DNA of 64,000 bases. Source: JAJCYL01 sp965206015. GTDB lineage: Bacteria > Bacteroidota > Bacteroidia > Cytophagales > Cyclobacteriaceae. How positions within the stretch are numbered: position 1 is the first letter of the stretch; every line of letters starts with the position of its first letter. Position numbers and translations under genes: made by a program. Of this stretch, positions 36,971-45,823 are shown in pieces. Below the pieces are notes generated by a model that worked only from the letters and a program-made list of their open reading frames with translations, was not told where the DNA came from and ran no database searches. Location: positions 434,001 through 498,000 of the forward strand of contig CBDBIW010000014.1 of the NCBI GenBank assembly GCA_965206015.1, in the 5' to 3' direction.

Positions 36971-38149
36971 TTACAAAATGCTCTTAAGCGCAGATAATAA
37001 CATATTTACATGGTTGGGAGATGAACTTTCGCCCATCAGGCCAATCCTCCAAATTTTTCCGGCCAGATCACCTAATCCACCACCCACTTCAATGTTGTAA
37101 TTCTCTAACAATTTTGTTCTTACGGCTGCATCGTTAACCCCGTCAGGTAAAATCACTGAATTCAGCATGGGCAATCTGTATCCTTCTTTCACCAGAAACT
37201 TAAAGCCTAGTGACTCCAATCCTTCTTTCAGTAATAAATGATTTGCAGTGTGTCTTATGAATCTGTTTTCAAGCCCTTCCTCCAGTACTATCCTTAACGC
37301 TTCTCTCATGGAAAACATTGCAGAAACAGGTGCAGTATGATGATAAACTCGCTTGGCTCCGGACCAGTAATTTCGAACCATGCCCAGGTCAAGAAACCAA
37401 CTTTGAACCTTTGTCTTACGGTTCTCCATGGCTTCAACAGCTTTTTCACTGAATGAAACCGGGGACAAGCCAGGAGGAGCACTTAAACATTTCTGGGAAC
37501 CGGAATAAATGGCATCTATACCCCAGTCATCTACCCTCAGATCTGTTCCACAAAATGATGTTACAGCATCCACCACAAACAATGCGCCGGATTCTTTGGC
37601 CAATTCACTGATCTCATTAAGAGGTTGTAAAACACCTGTTGAAGTCTCTGCATGCACAATGGCAATAATCTTGGGTTTGCAGTTGGTAAGTGCTTCCTTT
37701 ACTTGGGCAGGGTCAATGTGATCACCCCATTTTGCCTCTACTTTAGTCACGCTAGCACCACATCTTTCAGCAATATCAACTAACCGGCCACCAAAAACTC
37801 CATGACTACAAATGAGTGCCTCATCTCCAGGTTCTAACAGATTAACCAAACAAGTCTCCATACCTGCACTACCGGGAGCACTTACCACAAAAGTAAGTTC
37901 ATTTTGCGTCTGGAAGCATGCTTGAACCATTTGCTTGATATCATCCATGATGTCCAGAAATTCCGGATCGAGGTGACCTGTTAGCGGTGTTGACATGGCC
38001 TGTAAAACGCGGTGGTGTACATCACTTGGACCTGGACCCATTAAGATTCTGCGTGAAGTATGGCACTCACTTAGTGGTGAGGGGCGATCCCCTTCTTCCA
38101 CTGTATATTGTCTCAAATCGAAAATGCTGGGGGGTAGATTGTTGCTCAT
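36971..38149 (-). CDS. Class V aminotransferase (alanine/serine--glyoxylate type)
   Basis: 392 residues with the fold-type I PLP set: the GPGPSDVHHRVL opening, SAPGSAGMETCLVNLL, Asp194 in VVDAVTSF for the pyridine nitrogen, and the Schiff-base Lys220 in SGSQKCLSAPPGL. This combination is typical of alanine--glyoxylate and serine--glyoxylate aminotransferases (and of the related phosphonate and purine catabolic enzymes). The likely reaction is transfer of an amino group to glyoxylate. It leads the run with DUF6150 and prmA. Confidence 0.9.
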   Translation of the reverse strand: MSNNLPPSIFDLRQYTVEEGDRPSPLSECHTSRRILMGPGPSDVHHRVLQAMSTPLTGHLDPEFLDIMDDIKQMVQACFQTQNELTFVVSAPGSAGMETCLVNLLEPGDEALICSHGVFGGRLVDIAERCGASVTKVEAKWGDHIDPAQVKEALTNCKPKIIAIVHAETSTGVLQPLNEISELAKESGALFVVDAVTSFCGTDLRVDDWGIDAIYSGSQKCLSAPPGLSPVSFSEKAVEAMENRKTKVQSWFLDLGMVRNYWSGAKRVYHHTAPVSAMFSMREALRIVLEEGLENRFIRHTANHLLLKEGLESLGFKFLVKEGYRLPMLNSVILPDGVNDAAVRTKLLENYNIEVGGGLGDLAGKIWRIGLMGESSSPNHVNMLLSALKSIL

Positions 38150-38295
38150 TTAAATAATTATTAAACCCTCTTCAACAAGAGGAGTTTGTAAAACTAATAA
38201 GAATTGGAATTCACACTACCATAATTGGCAGCAGTCAAATTGTTTCAGGTGATGTAGAATTCTTTAACGACAAGGAATTCCTTTAACTTTGGACC

Positions 38296-39333
38296 ATGAG
38301 CGATCAGGAATTGGTGCAACTGGATGATGAAAACGAAGAACTCTATGAGCATTACCATATAACAGCTGACCCCAAACAGTCGCTAATTCGGATTGACAAA
38401 TTTTTACATGATCGATTATCGAATGTGACCCGCAGCAAGGTTCAGGAAGGGATTAAGGAGAAAATGGTGCTGGTCAACGATGCGGTTGTAAAGGCCAGCT
38501 ACAAAGTGCATCCTGGTGATGAAATACGAATAAATCTACCAGATCCTCCACGGGATACAACTGTTTTGCCGGAAGACATTCCCCTGAATATCATTTATGA
38601 GGATAAGAGTCTCCTGGTCGTAAACAAAGCACCTGGCATGGTTGTTCATCCGGCTTTTAACAATTGGTCCGGAACTTTGGTCAATGCGCTTACCCATCAT
38701 TTCCAAAATTTGCCAGCTATGCCTAACAACGATGGACGTCCGGGACTGGTGCACCGCATTGACAAGGACACTTCTGGTCTGTTGGTGATCGCCAAGACAG
38801 AAAAGGCAATGACTCATTTGGCCAGGCAATTTTTTGACCACTCCATTGAAAGGACTTATTATGCTTTGGTATGGGGAGAGCCAGACCCTGTGGCTGGAAC
38901 TATAAATGTCAATCTTGGCCGCAATCCCAAAGACCGCAAGGACACCATTGCCTTCCCGGAGGGAGGTATAGGCCGCAAAGCAATTACCCATTATGAAATC
39001 TTGAAAAACATACGCTATGTGACGTTAGTAAAATGCAATCTGGAAACTGGTCGTACCCATCAAATCAGGGCGCATATGAGACATATCGGGCACCCTTTGT
39101 TCAATGATGCACAGTATGGTGGGAATAGGGTGCTTAAAGGGACAGTATTTACCAAGTACAAACAGTATGTGGAGAATTGTTTCAAACTGATGCCCCGGCA
39201 GGCTTTGCATGCCAAGTCATTAGGTTTTATTCACCCCGAATCTGGAAAACAAGTTCAATTTGATTCTGAGCTGCCCGAGGATTTCACCGCTGTGGTCAAT
39301 AAGTGGGAGCACTATGTGAATTTTGTGGATTGA
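38296..39333 (+). CDS. rluD: RluA/RluD family 23S rRNA pseudouridine synthase
   Basis: The 345-residue enzyme has an N-terminal S4 RNA-binding domain (about 28-95, RIDKFLHDRLSN.TRSKVQEGI) and a catalytic domain with Asp156 in VHRIDKDTSGLLV, plus GRTHQIRAHMRHIGHPL. It isomerises uridines in large-subunit rRNA; RluD-type specificity is inferred from length. The N-terminal 20 residues are acidic. The TGA stop lies inside a perfect 15 bp stem. Confidence 0.93.
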   Translation: MSDQELVQLDDENEELYEHYHITADPKQSLIRIDKFLHDRLSNVTRSKVQEGIKEKMVLVNDAVVKASYKVHPGDEIRINLPDPPRDTTVLPEDIPLNIIYEDKSLLVVNKAPGMVVHPAFNNWSGTLVNALTHHFQNLPAMPNNDGRPGLVHRIDKDTSGLLVIAKTEKAMTHLARQFFDHSIERTYYALVWGEPDPVAGTINVNLGRNPKDRKDTIAFPEGGIGRKAITHYEILKNIRYVTLVKCNLETGRTHQIRAHMRHIGHPLFNDAQYGGNRVLKGTVFTKYKQYVENCFKLMPRQALHAKSLGFIHPESGKQVQFDSELPEDFTAVVNKWEHYVNFVD

Positions 39334-39365
39334 AGTGAGTTCTTCTAACTGAACTCACTTCAATC
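39328..39365 (+). terminator. Perfect 15 bp hairpin overlapping the rluD stop
   Basis: Arms GATTGAAGTGAGTTC (39328-39342) and GAACTCACTTCAATC (39351-39365) are fully complementary with an 8-base loop. The stop codon (39331-39333) is inside the left arm. There is no T-run, so it is either a non-standard terminator or an mRNA 3' end stabiliser. Confidence 0.55.
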
Positions 39366-39386
39366 CCTTCCATAAGTTCATCAAAA

Positions 39387-39616
39387 GTATGCTTCCCGGT
39401 TCTCACACCCTCCATACCTGTTACCAAAGACGCTAAATGTTGACCAGGATAGCCTATTTTCATATTTGGCGTTTGTTTTGTAATTTTTGACCAATCAAGA
39501 GCCTTAACTCTCCCCCCTTTCGCCCAATTTTCTTATACTGTAATGTATAAAATTCTTAAAATAAGTGCTGATAAAAATATTTGTCGCTTACCGACTATTG
39601 TTTTTCATGTAACATG
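39387..39616. repeat. Direct repeat copy A (230 bp)
   Basis: Near-identical to 40591-40821, with about six substitutions and one C indel. It holds the start of a plus-strand gene (MYKILKISADKNICRLPTI) and, on the other strand, a short open frame that includes MKIGYPGQHLASLVTGMEG. It directly follows the rluD hairpin. Confidence 0.95.
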
Positions 39617-40235
39617 ATTCATTATCAATGAAAAATGTTGCATTTTTATTTTATTTGAGTCAAACGCTTGGTAGAGAAATTGATGTTTACTACGATAGTC
39701 CTGACTTAACAGACTACAAGCCTCATTCCTTGCAGCACTTGAGGAAATATTTAATGGTGGATATGGATACGAGACTTCTCTGGCTTTGTTAGACACCTTA
39801 GAACAAAATGCCTCTATTCTTTTGCCTGAAAATGAAATAGGTTTGGTACTAATGTCTACTACAACCAGTAGAAGTCAAATTACCTATTGGTATGATAACA
39901 TAGGTGAATGGGAAGAGATTGCTCCTAATGGCAGAGCCAAATGTATTAGTTCATGGAGGATGGTTGGCAAGAAAGCTGTTTCAGGTGCGCTTGGTGGTGC
40001 TGCGGCTTGTGCTGCTGGCAGTATTTTTGGGCCAATTGGTTGGAAAGTTTGGGGAGCATGTGTTCTTGGAGGAGCGGCAGGCGGAGCAGTTGCGGAAGCG
40101 ACTGATCAATGTCTTCGCACTTGGACTTCAAGTTCCCAGGCTTGGACTCCAAATTTACGACTTAATCGTAATTTCATAGATTACAGTAGATTTACGAGAG
40201 GCCCTTCTACCGCATTGCTACTGAAAAAATACTAA
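39542..40235 (+). pseudogene. Glycine-zipper protein, cassette A (interrupted)
   Basis: The start lies in repeat A and would encode a leader of about 24 residues, but TGA follows FHVT where cassette B continues. Downstream the frame is open from about 39705: a Leu/Glu-rich stretch (ALEEIFNGGYGYETSLALLDTLEQN), then a Gly/Ala-rich hydrophobic core (VSGALGGAAACAAGSIFGPIG and VLGGAAGGAVAEATD) with three Cys, and a basic tail ending TALLLKKY. The best intact internal start is a TTG at 39786 (149 residues). Small exported proteins with a Gly-zipper core are often bacteriocins or membrane-active toxins; that role is inference. A second frame shift near 39730 is likely. I do not recognise the family. 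Confidence 0.5.
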
Positions 40236-40237
40236 CT

Positions 40238-40423
40238 ATGAATATTATATTAAGATACGTTTTCTCATTCTGTGCTGCATTTATAGTCACTATGATTTTC
40301 AATTACTTCTTTTTTGACGGTCAATGGGATTTTGCCGGAGCATTTTCTGGTGCTACATTTGCTTTGATTGCCTTACACATTGGACTTAGCTTCGCTAAGG
40401 AAAGGGAAGTCAAAAAAAGTTAA
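40238..40423 (+). CDS. Small two-helix membrane protein in cassette A
   Basis: 61 residues beginning 2 bases after the glycine-zipper stop. Two hydrophobic helices (ILRYVFSFCAAFIVTMIFNYFF and FSGATFALIALHIGLSF) are joined by a short acidic loop, and the tail is basic (KEREVKKS). A strong terminator follows, so it closes the transcription unit. Size and position are like an immunity protein, but nothing in the sequence proves that. Confidence 0.6.
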   Translation: MNIILRYVFSFCAAFIVTMIFNYFFFDGQWDFAGAFSGATFALIALHIGLSFAKEREVKKS

Positions 40424-40457
40424 AGAAATCAATTCCATGGGGCAAAATCTGAGCCAT

Positions 40458-40498
40458 AAAAACCTTTCCATCAAAAGTGATGGGAAGGTTTTTATTTA
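40458..40498 (+). terminator. Strong terminator ending cassette A
   Basis: 16 bp stem AAAAACCTTTCCATCA / TGATGGGAAGGTTTTT with one G-U pair and an AAAG loop, flanked by A-run and T-run. It could act in both directions. Confidence 0.88.
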
Positions 40499-40590
40499 TA
40501 ACTGTAATTGAGGAAAGCCCACTTATTTAAAGCGACCTACCGTATTTCAATTCTGCCAAAATAGTAAAGAAGGACTCCGTTTTCAACGTT

Positions 40591-40821
40591 GTATGCTTCC
40601 CGGTTCTCACACCCTCCATACCTGTTACCAAAGACGCCAAATGTTGACCAGGATAGCCTATCTTCATATTTGGCGTTTGTTTTGTAATTTTTGACCAATC
40701 AAGAGCCTTAACTCTCCCCCCCTTTCGCCCAATTTTCTTATACTGTAATGTATAGAATTCTTAAAATAAGTGCTGATAAAAACATTTGTCGCTTACCGAC
40801 TATTGCTTTTCATGTAACATG
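40591..40821. repeat. Direct repeat copy B (231 bp)
   Basis: Second copy of the repeat at 39387-39616. Homology starts at GTATGCTTCCCGG and stops at CATGTAACATG, so the repeat contains the whole upstream region plus the first 24 codons of the gene. After that cassette A and cassette B differ. Confidence 0.95.
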
Positions 40822-41835
40822 TGGAATAATGTCTGTTCTATCAGGGATAGCACTATATTCATGTACGGATGATGGCGAATTGTACAGCACAAGTCAAGGC
40901 TTTAATTTATTATCAACCTATAATAAAGTTGAGCTAAATGAGGTAACTTCAAATAGCCTTGGACAAACTAGTGAAGGAAAGCTTATCCATACAACTACGA
41001 AAAATGATGGACCAACAGAGGTCACATTTGCAAATGAGGAGATCGAGTCGATATTTACGAATTACTTAAGTACTGTGACCTCTATTCAAAATCCAATAAT
41101 CCTCAATGATCAAGTAAGAAATGATATTTTTTTGGATCGTCTTTATGCAGCCTTTTCAAATGATGATGATATAAGTTTGGGGCAAGCATTGATAATGACA
41201 GATGAAGAAGGCATACTATTTCTTTTGTTGATTATGTTTACAATCAGGAGGACTTGGAGGTAACAAGAGATTTTATTGAAAGATTTGATTCTAGTATTAT
41301 TAATTCCGTAATGAGCGAGCAGGAGAAAACTGTTCTATTGATGCTATCTTCTCAAACTGCCTCATTTATTGATTTCGCCGAAAGCGGTGGAATAGATGCA
41401 ATTTATATGTCATTGCAACAGCAATTGGATGTGGAGCATGGAGTAAATACTCGTACGCTGGGATGTACAGTGAACACCAGGCAGGTATTAGGAAGTGCAG
41501 TTACTTGATTTTTCGGAGGTCTTACATACGGAGCTTATGCTGGTTGTACAGGAGGTACTGTTGCATTCCCTGGTTTAGGTACAGTGACCGGCTGTGTTGG
41601 GGGAGCTGTTTTCGGAGGCGCATCGGGATTTCTTTATGGTGCATCATACGGAATAGTGAATGAACTACTATTGTCCTGTTTCAGATCCAACCCATCAACC
41701 AATGGCACTCAGGTCACAAGTTATACCGGAACTACTCTTACCGGAACAACTGCAACGTGTTCTTATTACAGGAGCCGTGGATTAAGCACACCATCCTATT
41801 GTCTTCGATTTGCATCATATAGTTATTTATTTTAG
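40748..41835 (+). pseudogene. Glycine-zipper lipoprotein-like protein, cassette B (interrupted)
   Basis: The first frame (40748-41263) encodes the repeat-derived leader, a hydrophobic segment with lipobox-like end (SGIALYSC, Cys39) and an acidic region up to DEEGILF. A one-base loss in the T-run near 41220 moves the rest to another frame (VDYVYNQEDLEVTRDFIERFDSS ... QQQLDVEHGVNTRTLGC). TGA at 41506-41508 then interrupts the glycine-zipper core, which continues FFGGLTYGAYAGCTGG, VTGCVGGAVFGGASGF, and ends with a Thr/Ser/Tyr-rich tail. Repaired length would be about 360 residues. The order leader, acidic/Leu region, Gly-zipper is shared with cassette A despite low identity. Confidence 0.5.
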
Positions 41836-41853
41836 TTACTTTAAGTTATAGAT

Positions 41854-42075
41854 ATGATTTTTAAAAATCTCAATATCAAACAAAAATGGTTAATTGCAGC
41901 GGCAGCATTATTATTTGCAATGGACATAATGGTCTTTGCTCCCAATGGCAGCATAAACCTTACTAGGGGGTGTCACACGAGATGTAAATATGCTTGTCGT
42001 ATGAAATGCCGTCTGATACCCTGCAAAGGGCGATTTTTGAAAATGATTCTCATACAAAGGAGAATGAATGAGTAG
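41854..42075 (+). CDS. Small membrane protein in cassette B
   Basis: 73 residues starting 18 bases after the Gly-zipper stop. One hydrophobic helix (WLIAAAALLFAMDIMVFA) follows a basic start (NLNIKQK). From about residue 38 the product becomes Cys/Arg-rich (GCHTRCKYACRMKCRLIPC), where the DNA enters the short-repeat field, so the true gene may be truncated there. Position equals that of the 61-residue protein in cassette A. Confidence 0.45.
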   Translation: MIFKNLNIKQKWLIAAAALLFAMDIMVFAPNGSINLTRGCHTRCKYACRMKCRLIPCKGRFLKMILIQRRMNE

Positions 42076-42191
42076 TGAATGACTATCGAATGACGGGGCT
42101 TCTCTCCTGAATGAGCCGCATATCTTACCGAATGGGAGCGAATGACCCTAATACGCTATAAAATGCCGTCTGATACCCTGCAAATGGCGAT
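42004..42191. repeat. 31 bp direct repeat pair
   Basis: AAATGCCGTCTGATACCCTG and the next eleven bases occur at 42004-42034 and 42161-42191 with a single mismatch. Related phrases (GTATCCTGTAAATACC, AATACCCTGCGAC, GCTTGTCGTATG) recur up to about 42315. Confidence 0.8.
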
Positions 42192-42554
42192 CTTCTAAAG
42201 CACCCATCCAACGCAAATATACCGCCCGTATCCTGTAAATACCCCCGAATACCCTGCGACACTCCATACAGAATGTAACGAAATATCCCGTGCTTGTCGT
42301 GTGGTTGTCGTATGCTAATATTGTAAAAGTGCAATTTTATACAAGGGAATGATTTCTAATGAATTGTATTATTCCCTGTTTTTGAGGGTGTACTGCGCTC
42401 CTTAACCCCTGTTTATCATTAAATTGGTATAATGAGAACCACAGAATCTGGTTGTGATCTTCCTGAGCTCTTCTGATTCTGCTATTCCTAAGCCAGTATT
42501 CTCATTCAGAACGTCACATTCAGAATGAGAATTTTTGACATTCCGAATGAGACG
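42062..42554. other. Gene-free field of short repeats and hairpins
   Basis: No gene is recognised. GAATGA or close forms recur at 42062, 42077, 42088, 42109, 42130, 42140, 42347, 42523 and 42545. AGGGAAT/ATTCCCT (42345-42377) and ATTCTCATTC/GAATGAGAAT (42498-42532, 15-base loop) can pair. The field ends at the IS200-type end. Confidence 0.6.
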
Positions 42555-42632
42555 ATTCACTTAGGCCAATTAGAACTGCTACAGTATCGGTAAGCTCGAT
42601 ACTCCGTCAGCTCTGCTGCGGGGTTGTTCATT
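42555..42632 (+). mobile_element. IS200/IS605-type transposase end fragment
   Basis: Encodes the last residues of a Y1 transposase (IHLGQLELLQYR, stop at 42591-42593) and the subterminal hairpin region. The 78 bases match, inverted and with about five differences, 54237-54314. The right boundary falls inside the diacylglycerol kinase frame. Confidence 0.8.
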
Positions 42633-42889
42633 GATTTGATGTAGTCGTTACCATTTCCAGCTGGTACAATTCCAATTGGCAAGTCAAAAGATGGCAGTTG
42701 ATTAATTGCGTAATTCAGTGTGCCATCATCACCAATTAGGATTATATCCGAAAAATTGGCTAAAGAAGGATCATCAAGGTCATGGCCCACAATAAATGAG
42801 TGGCCTCCTCTTTGAATTGAACTGCGTACTTTTTCAACAACATTGTAAAGTCGTTTGCCAGGATTGGCAATTATGAGGAATTTCTTCAT
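42557..42889 (-). pseudogene. Diacylglycerol kinase family protein, truncated by IS200-type end
   Basis: The first ~86 residues are DAGK-catalytic-like: MKKFLIIANPGKR, IGDDGTLNYAINQL (normally GGDGT) and GIVPAGNGNDYIKS. From there (MNNPAAELTEYR...) the frame reads through the IS200-type end, so some 200 C-terminal residues are gone. Active enzymes of this family phosphorylate diacylglycerol or sphingoid lipids; this fragment should be inactive. It lies downstream of the aminotransferase on the same strand. Confidence 0.85.
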
Positions 42890-42988
42890 TTCTTAAAAGA
42901 CCTTGATATCTGGCATTCACTTTGTTAAAGTGGAATCTTACGACCTATTGAGTAGCAAGATTACTATATCCATTCTGGAAGGATTGAG

Positions 42989-44089
42989 TCAATCAGTTGC
43001 GATTTGAATCAGTTTATCTATATCTGCTTCGTCATTATAAAAATGAGGTGCAACTCTAAAATAATCTTCCCTGAAGGTGACTTTGATATTCTCGGACTCT
43101 AATTTTTTAAACAACTCTAGATTACCCCTCATCAAGCGAATGCTTGAAGATTCAGATGCTGAAAAATTGGATAACGTCTCAATTCCAGCCGTTTCCAAAC
43201 TTGATTGAAGATATTTCGATAGGTGCATAGTCCGCTTCTGAATCTCGCTCAATCCAATTTCTTGTAACCTGCCTAATGCATGATTCAGGGTGATGAGATT
43301 GGCGTATTTAGGGTGAGCCAGTTCAATAAATTCCGCTGTGTTTTTATAATTCTCGGCTTTCTCCCAAGATCCGAAAAAATCAACCAGATTATTCCAGCCA
43401 CCTGCTTGAAATTCGAGCTCCTTTTGTAACTCCGGATCTATATAAATCACCGCAATCCCGTATCCAGAGGTCATCCATTTGAATGCGCTCGACACAAATA
43501 CATGCACTTTGGGTTTGGCCGGAGCAACAGGTAATGCACAGAACCCCTGGGTTCCATCTACTATCAGTCTGGTAGTGTATTTTGAGCATAATTCTCCTAA
43601 TAGACCCAGGTTGATCCTAAAACCTGAGTTGTACTGGACCCAGCTAATGGATAGTACATCAATTCCTTTCTTCAGTGCTTCTTCAATCTTATGGAGGTCA
43701 ATGGTTCGGTCGTTTTCTTTTTTGACCCAGGTGATATCAAACCCAGAACGTATCCACGGAATACCAACAGAAGGAAAGTCATCCTCAACCAATAATACTT
43801 TTTGATATTTCTTCATTGCTGCTGCTATGAGGCTCATTCCTGTAGAGACATCAGTTAGGAAACCAATTTCAGAGTCTTCAACATCCAAAACCATTGCTAC
43901 TTTCTTTCTCGTAGTTTCCCTCACTTCAATCCATTGCTCCCTGTGTAGTGCACCGTCAATAAGAAAGTCATCGATATGGGATTTCAAAGCATCAGCCGTG
44001 CCCGTTGAGATTGCACCTGTTCTTGCATTATCAAGGTAGGTGTACTTTGTTATAAGGGGATAGTTGTTACGAATTTCTTTCCAGTTCAT
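42989..44089 (-). CDS. Class V aminotransferase / cysteine desulfurase-like
   Basis: 366 residues with fold-type I PLP features: YTYLDNARTGAIS, Asp178 in IVDGTQGF and the Schiff-base Lys204 in SSAFKWMTSGYG. The first line (LDNA.TG..S) and the lack of a desulfurase Cys loop suggest a class V enzyme of the isopenicillin-epimerase-like or kynureninase-like side, but the substrate is unknown. It is complete and faces the decayed kinase gene downstream. Confidence 0.82.
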   Translation of the reverse strand: MNWKEIRNNYPLITKYTYLDNARTGAISTGTADALKSHIDDFLIDGALHREQWIEVRETTRKKVAMVLDVEDSEIGFLTDVSTGMSLIAAAMKKYQKVLLVEDDFPSVGIPWIRSGFDITWVKKENDRTIDLHKIEEALKKGIDVLSISWVQYNSGFRINLGLLGELCSKYTTRLIVDGTQGFCALPVAPAKPKVHVFVSSAFKWMTSGYGIAVIYIDPELQKELEFQAGGWNNLVDFFGSWEKAENYKNTAEFIELAHPKYANLITLNHALGRLQEIGLSEIQKRTMHLSKYLQSSLETAGIETLSNFSASESSSIRLMRGNLELFKKLESENIKVTFREDYFRVAPHFYNDEADIDKLIQIATD

Positions 44090-44255
44090 TCTCGAAATAT
44101 ACTCGCTCTTATGTAATCATGAGAGGTCCAAAAAGTGGTATTTGACTTTTCTTTTTTTATTGGTGACTCCCTGATCGGATATTCACGAATAAGTGCATCT
44201 TATTATTTAATTTATCTTATCCAATAACGATTAAATTAGCTTAAAACTCAGTGCT

Positions 44256-45781
44256 ATGCGTTATCTAAAAAGCCATACCTGCCAATTCTATTCTCTCCTT
44301 CTCACATCCATAATGATTTTCGGCTGCAATGATGACGAAGAGGATATTGGCATCACCGGTCTTTCTTTTGATGGAAACTCTATAGAAGTTGTGGAAGGGT
44401 TTACAATAAACCTGGACGATGAGATCAATATAATGGGGAGTGATATGCCAATCTGGCTGAAATTTCTTTTTCATCACAGTTGATGAAGCATTGTCAGCGT
44501 TGACGGTAGTACCCTAACAGTTGTAGCAGTAGGTAGTACTTCGGTAACAGCCACAGAGTCAAATACTGAATTGTCTGCCACAGTTACTGGTAAACGTAAT
44601 TGCCAATGTGGTACCGTTAACAGGAGTCACTCTTATTTGCACCCACTGTTACTCCATCTACTTTGAATATTAATGTGGGATTAAGTGGTCAATTAATTGC
44701 GACTGTTACACCAAAAGATGCAACAGCTAAAAGTATTGAATGGTCGGTAATGTTACCAGCGGGGAGATCAAAAAATGAAACGGCTGCCGAAGATATTGCT
44801 ACAGCAAGTGACAATGGTCTAGTAGTTGCTATCTCCGCAGGAGGAGTTATCGTCACTGCAACTACCACAGATGGAGGATTGACTGCAAGTGTTGAAATAA
44901 TCGCTACAAATGTACTTGTCGCCAATATTTTTTAGACCTTTAATATGGAATTCGGCTTAAATGCAGATGAAACGCGTCAAATGTCTGCAACAATCTCTCC
45001 AGGGAACGCTACTAATCAACAAATAACCTGGTCCATTGAACACGGTGACGATTGTGAGACCATTCCACCAGCCACGAACTATGTGACCATTGCTGCCAGT
45101 GACCTTATAACGGCTATCGGTGATAACGGATGCAGTTTAAAAGTTGTGGCCGAAGCCGCAAGCAATCCAATATCCCGCAGTGTCAATTTTAATGTGGCCA
45201 CCCTGGTAACTGGTGTAACAATTGGTGATGGTGACGGACTTCCCATAAATTGTGCAACTAGCAGTTTTCAGTTAAATTCCTTGATTGTTCCAGAAAATGC
45301 TACTGACAATTCTGTTACCTGGAATGCCAGCGGAACTTCAGTGTCTGTAAATGAAACAACTGGGGTTATTATCTTAGTTCCAGTTGGTGTTGGAACGACT
45401 AGTCAAATAACTGCAACTGCCAATGACGACGGATCAGGTCAATCTGACGTTCTCGATGTATTTTGTCTGAGGCCTGTCCTGTTCTGGTTACGAGTCTGAC
45501 GCTACTTGATGAAAGTGACGGTACGCCAACAGGTAATTCTCTGACTTTAGGCACCAATTGTGATACAGATTTTATTGACTTAAGCGTCTCTGTGCTGCCC
45601 CCAAATGCAACGGACCAGACGGGTGACCTGGAGTGTTACAAGTGGTTCCGGAATGGTGGATTCTTCAACTGGATTCGTTGAAACTGAAGAATTCGGTGCT
45701 ACTTTTAGCGTTACTGCAACCGCCAATGATGGCTCTGGAATATCTCAATTCGTTGATATTAGCCATATTGGATGCTCTTAA
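44256..45781 (+). pseudogene. BIG2 Ig-like repeat lipoprotein, shattered
   Basis: Starts with a lipoprotein signal (SIMIFGCNDDEED). The following 1.5 kb encodes BIG2-type domains in several frames: LNINVGLSGQLIATVTPKDATAKSIEWS, a second unit DETRQMSATISPGNATNQQITWS, a third with LIVPENATDNSVTWNASG and a fourth with VLPPNATDQTG. At least four frame changes and several stops are needed to join them. Such proteins are surface adhesins or parts of larger exported proteins. It is now non-functional unless these are assembly errors. Confidence 0.8.
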
Positions 45782-45823
45782 TGAAGAATTACTGGAATGC
45801 GCATTTTCCAGAGGGAGTAATGC

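Noticed and set aside
38284..38291. TAACTTTG as a -7 promoter element for rluD
   Set aside because: It is only 4 bases before the ATG, so transcription would start inside the gene, and no TTG lies upstream at the right distance.
38536..38991. 151-codon frame antisense to rluD
   Set aside because: Overlaps a full conserved gene on the other strand and has no recognisable motif.
39946..40152. Gln/Leu-rich frame antisense to cassette A
   Set aside because: Mirror of the Gly/Ala codons of the glycine-zipper core.
42004..42320. CRISPR array or integron attC array
   Set aside because: Repeats are few, irregularly spaced and not palindromic at a fixed period; no cas or integrase gene is present.
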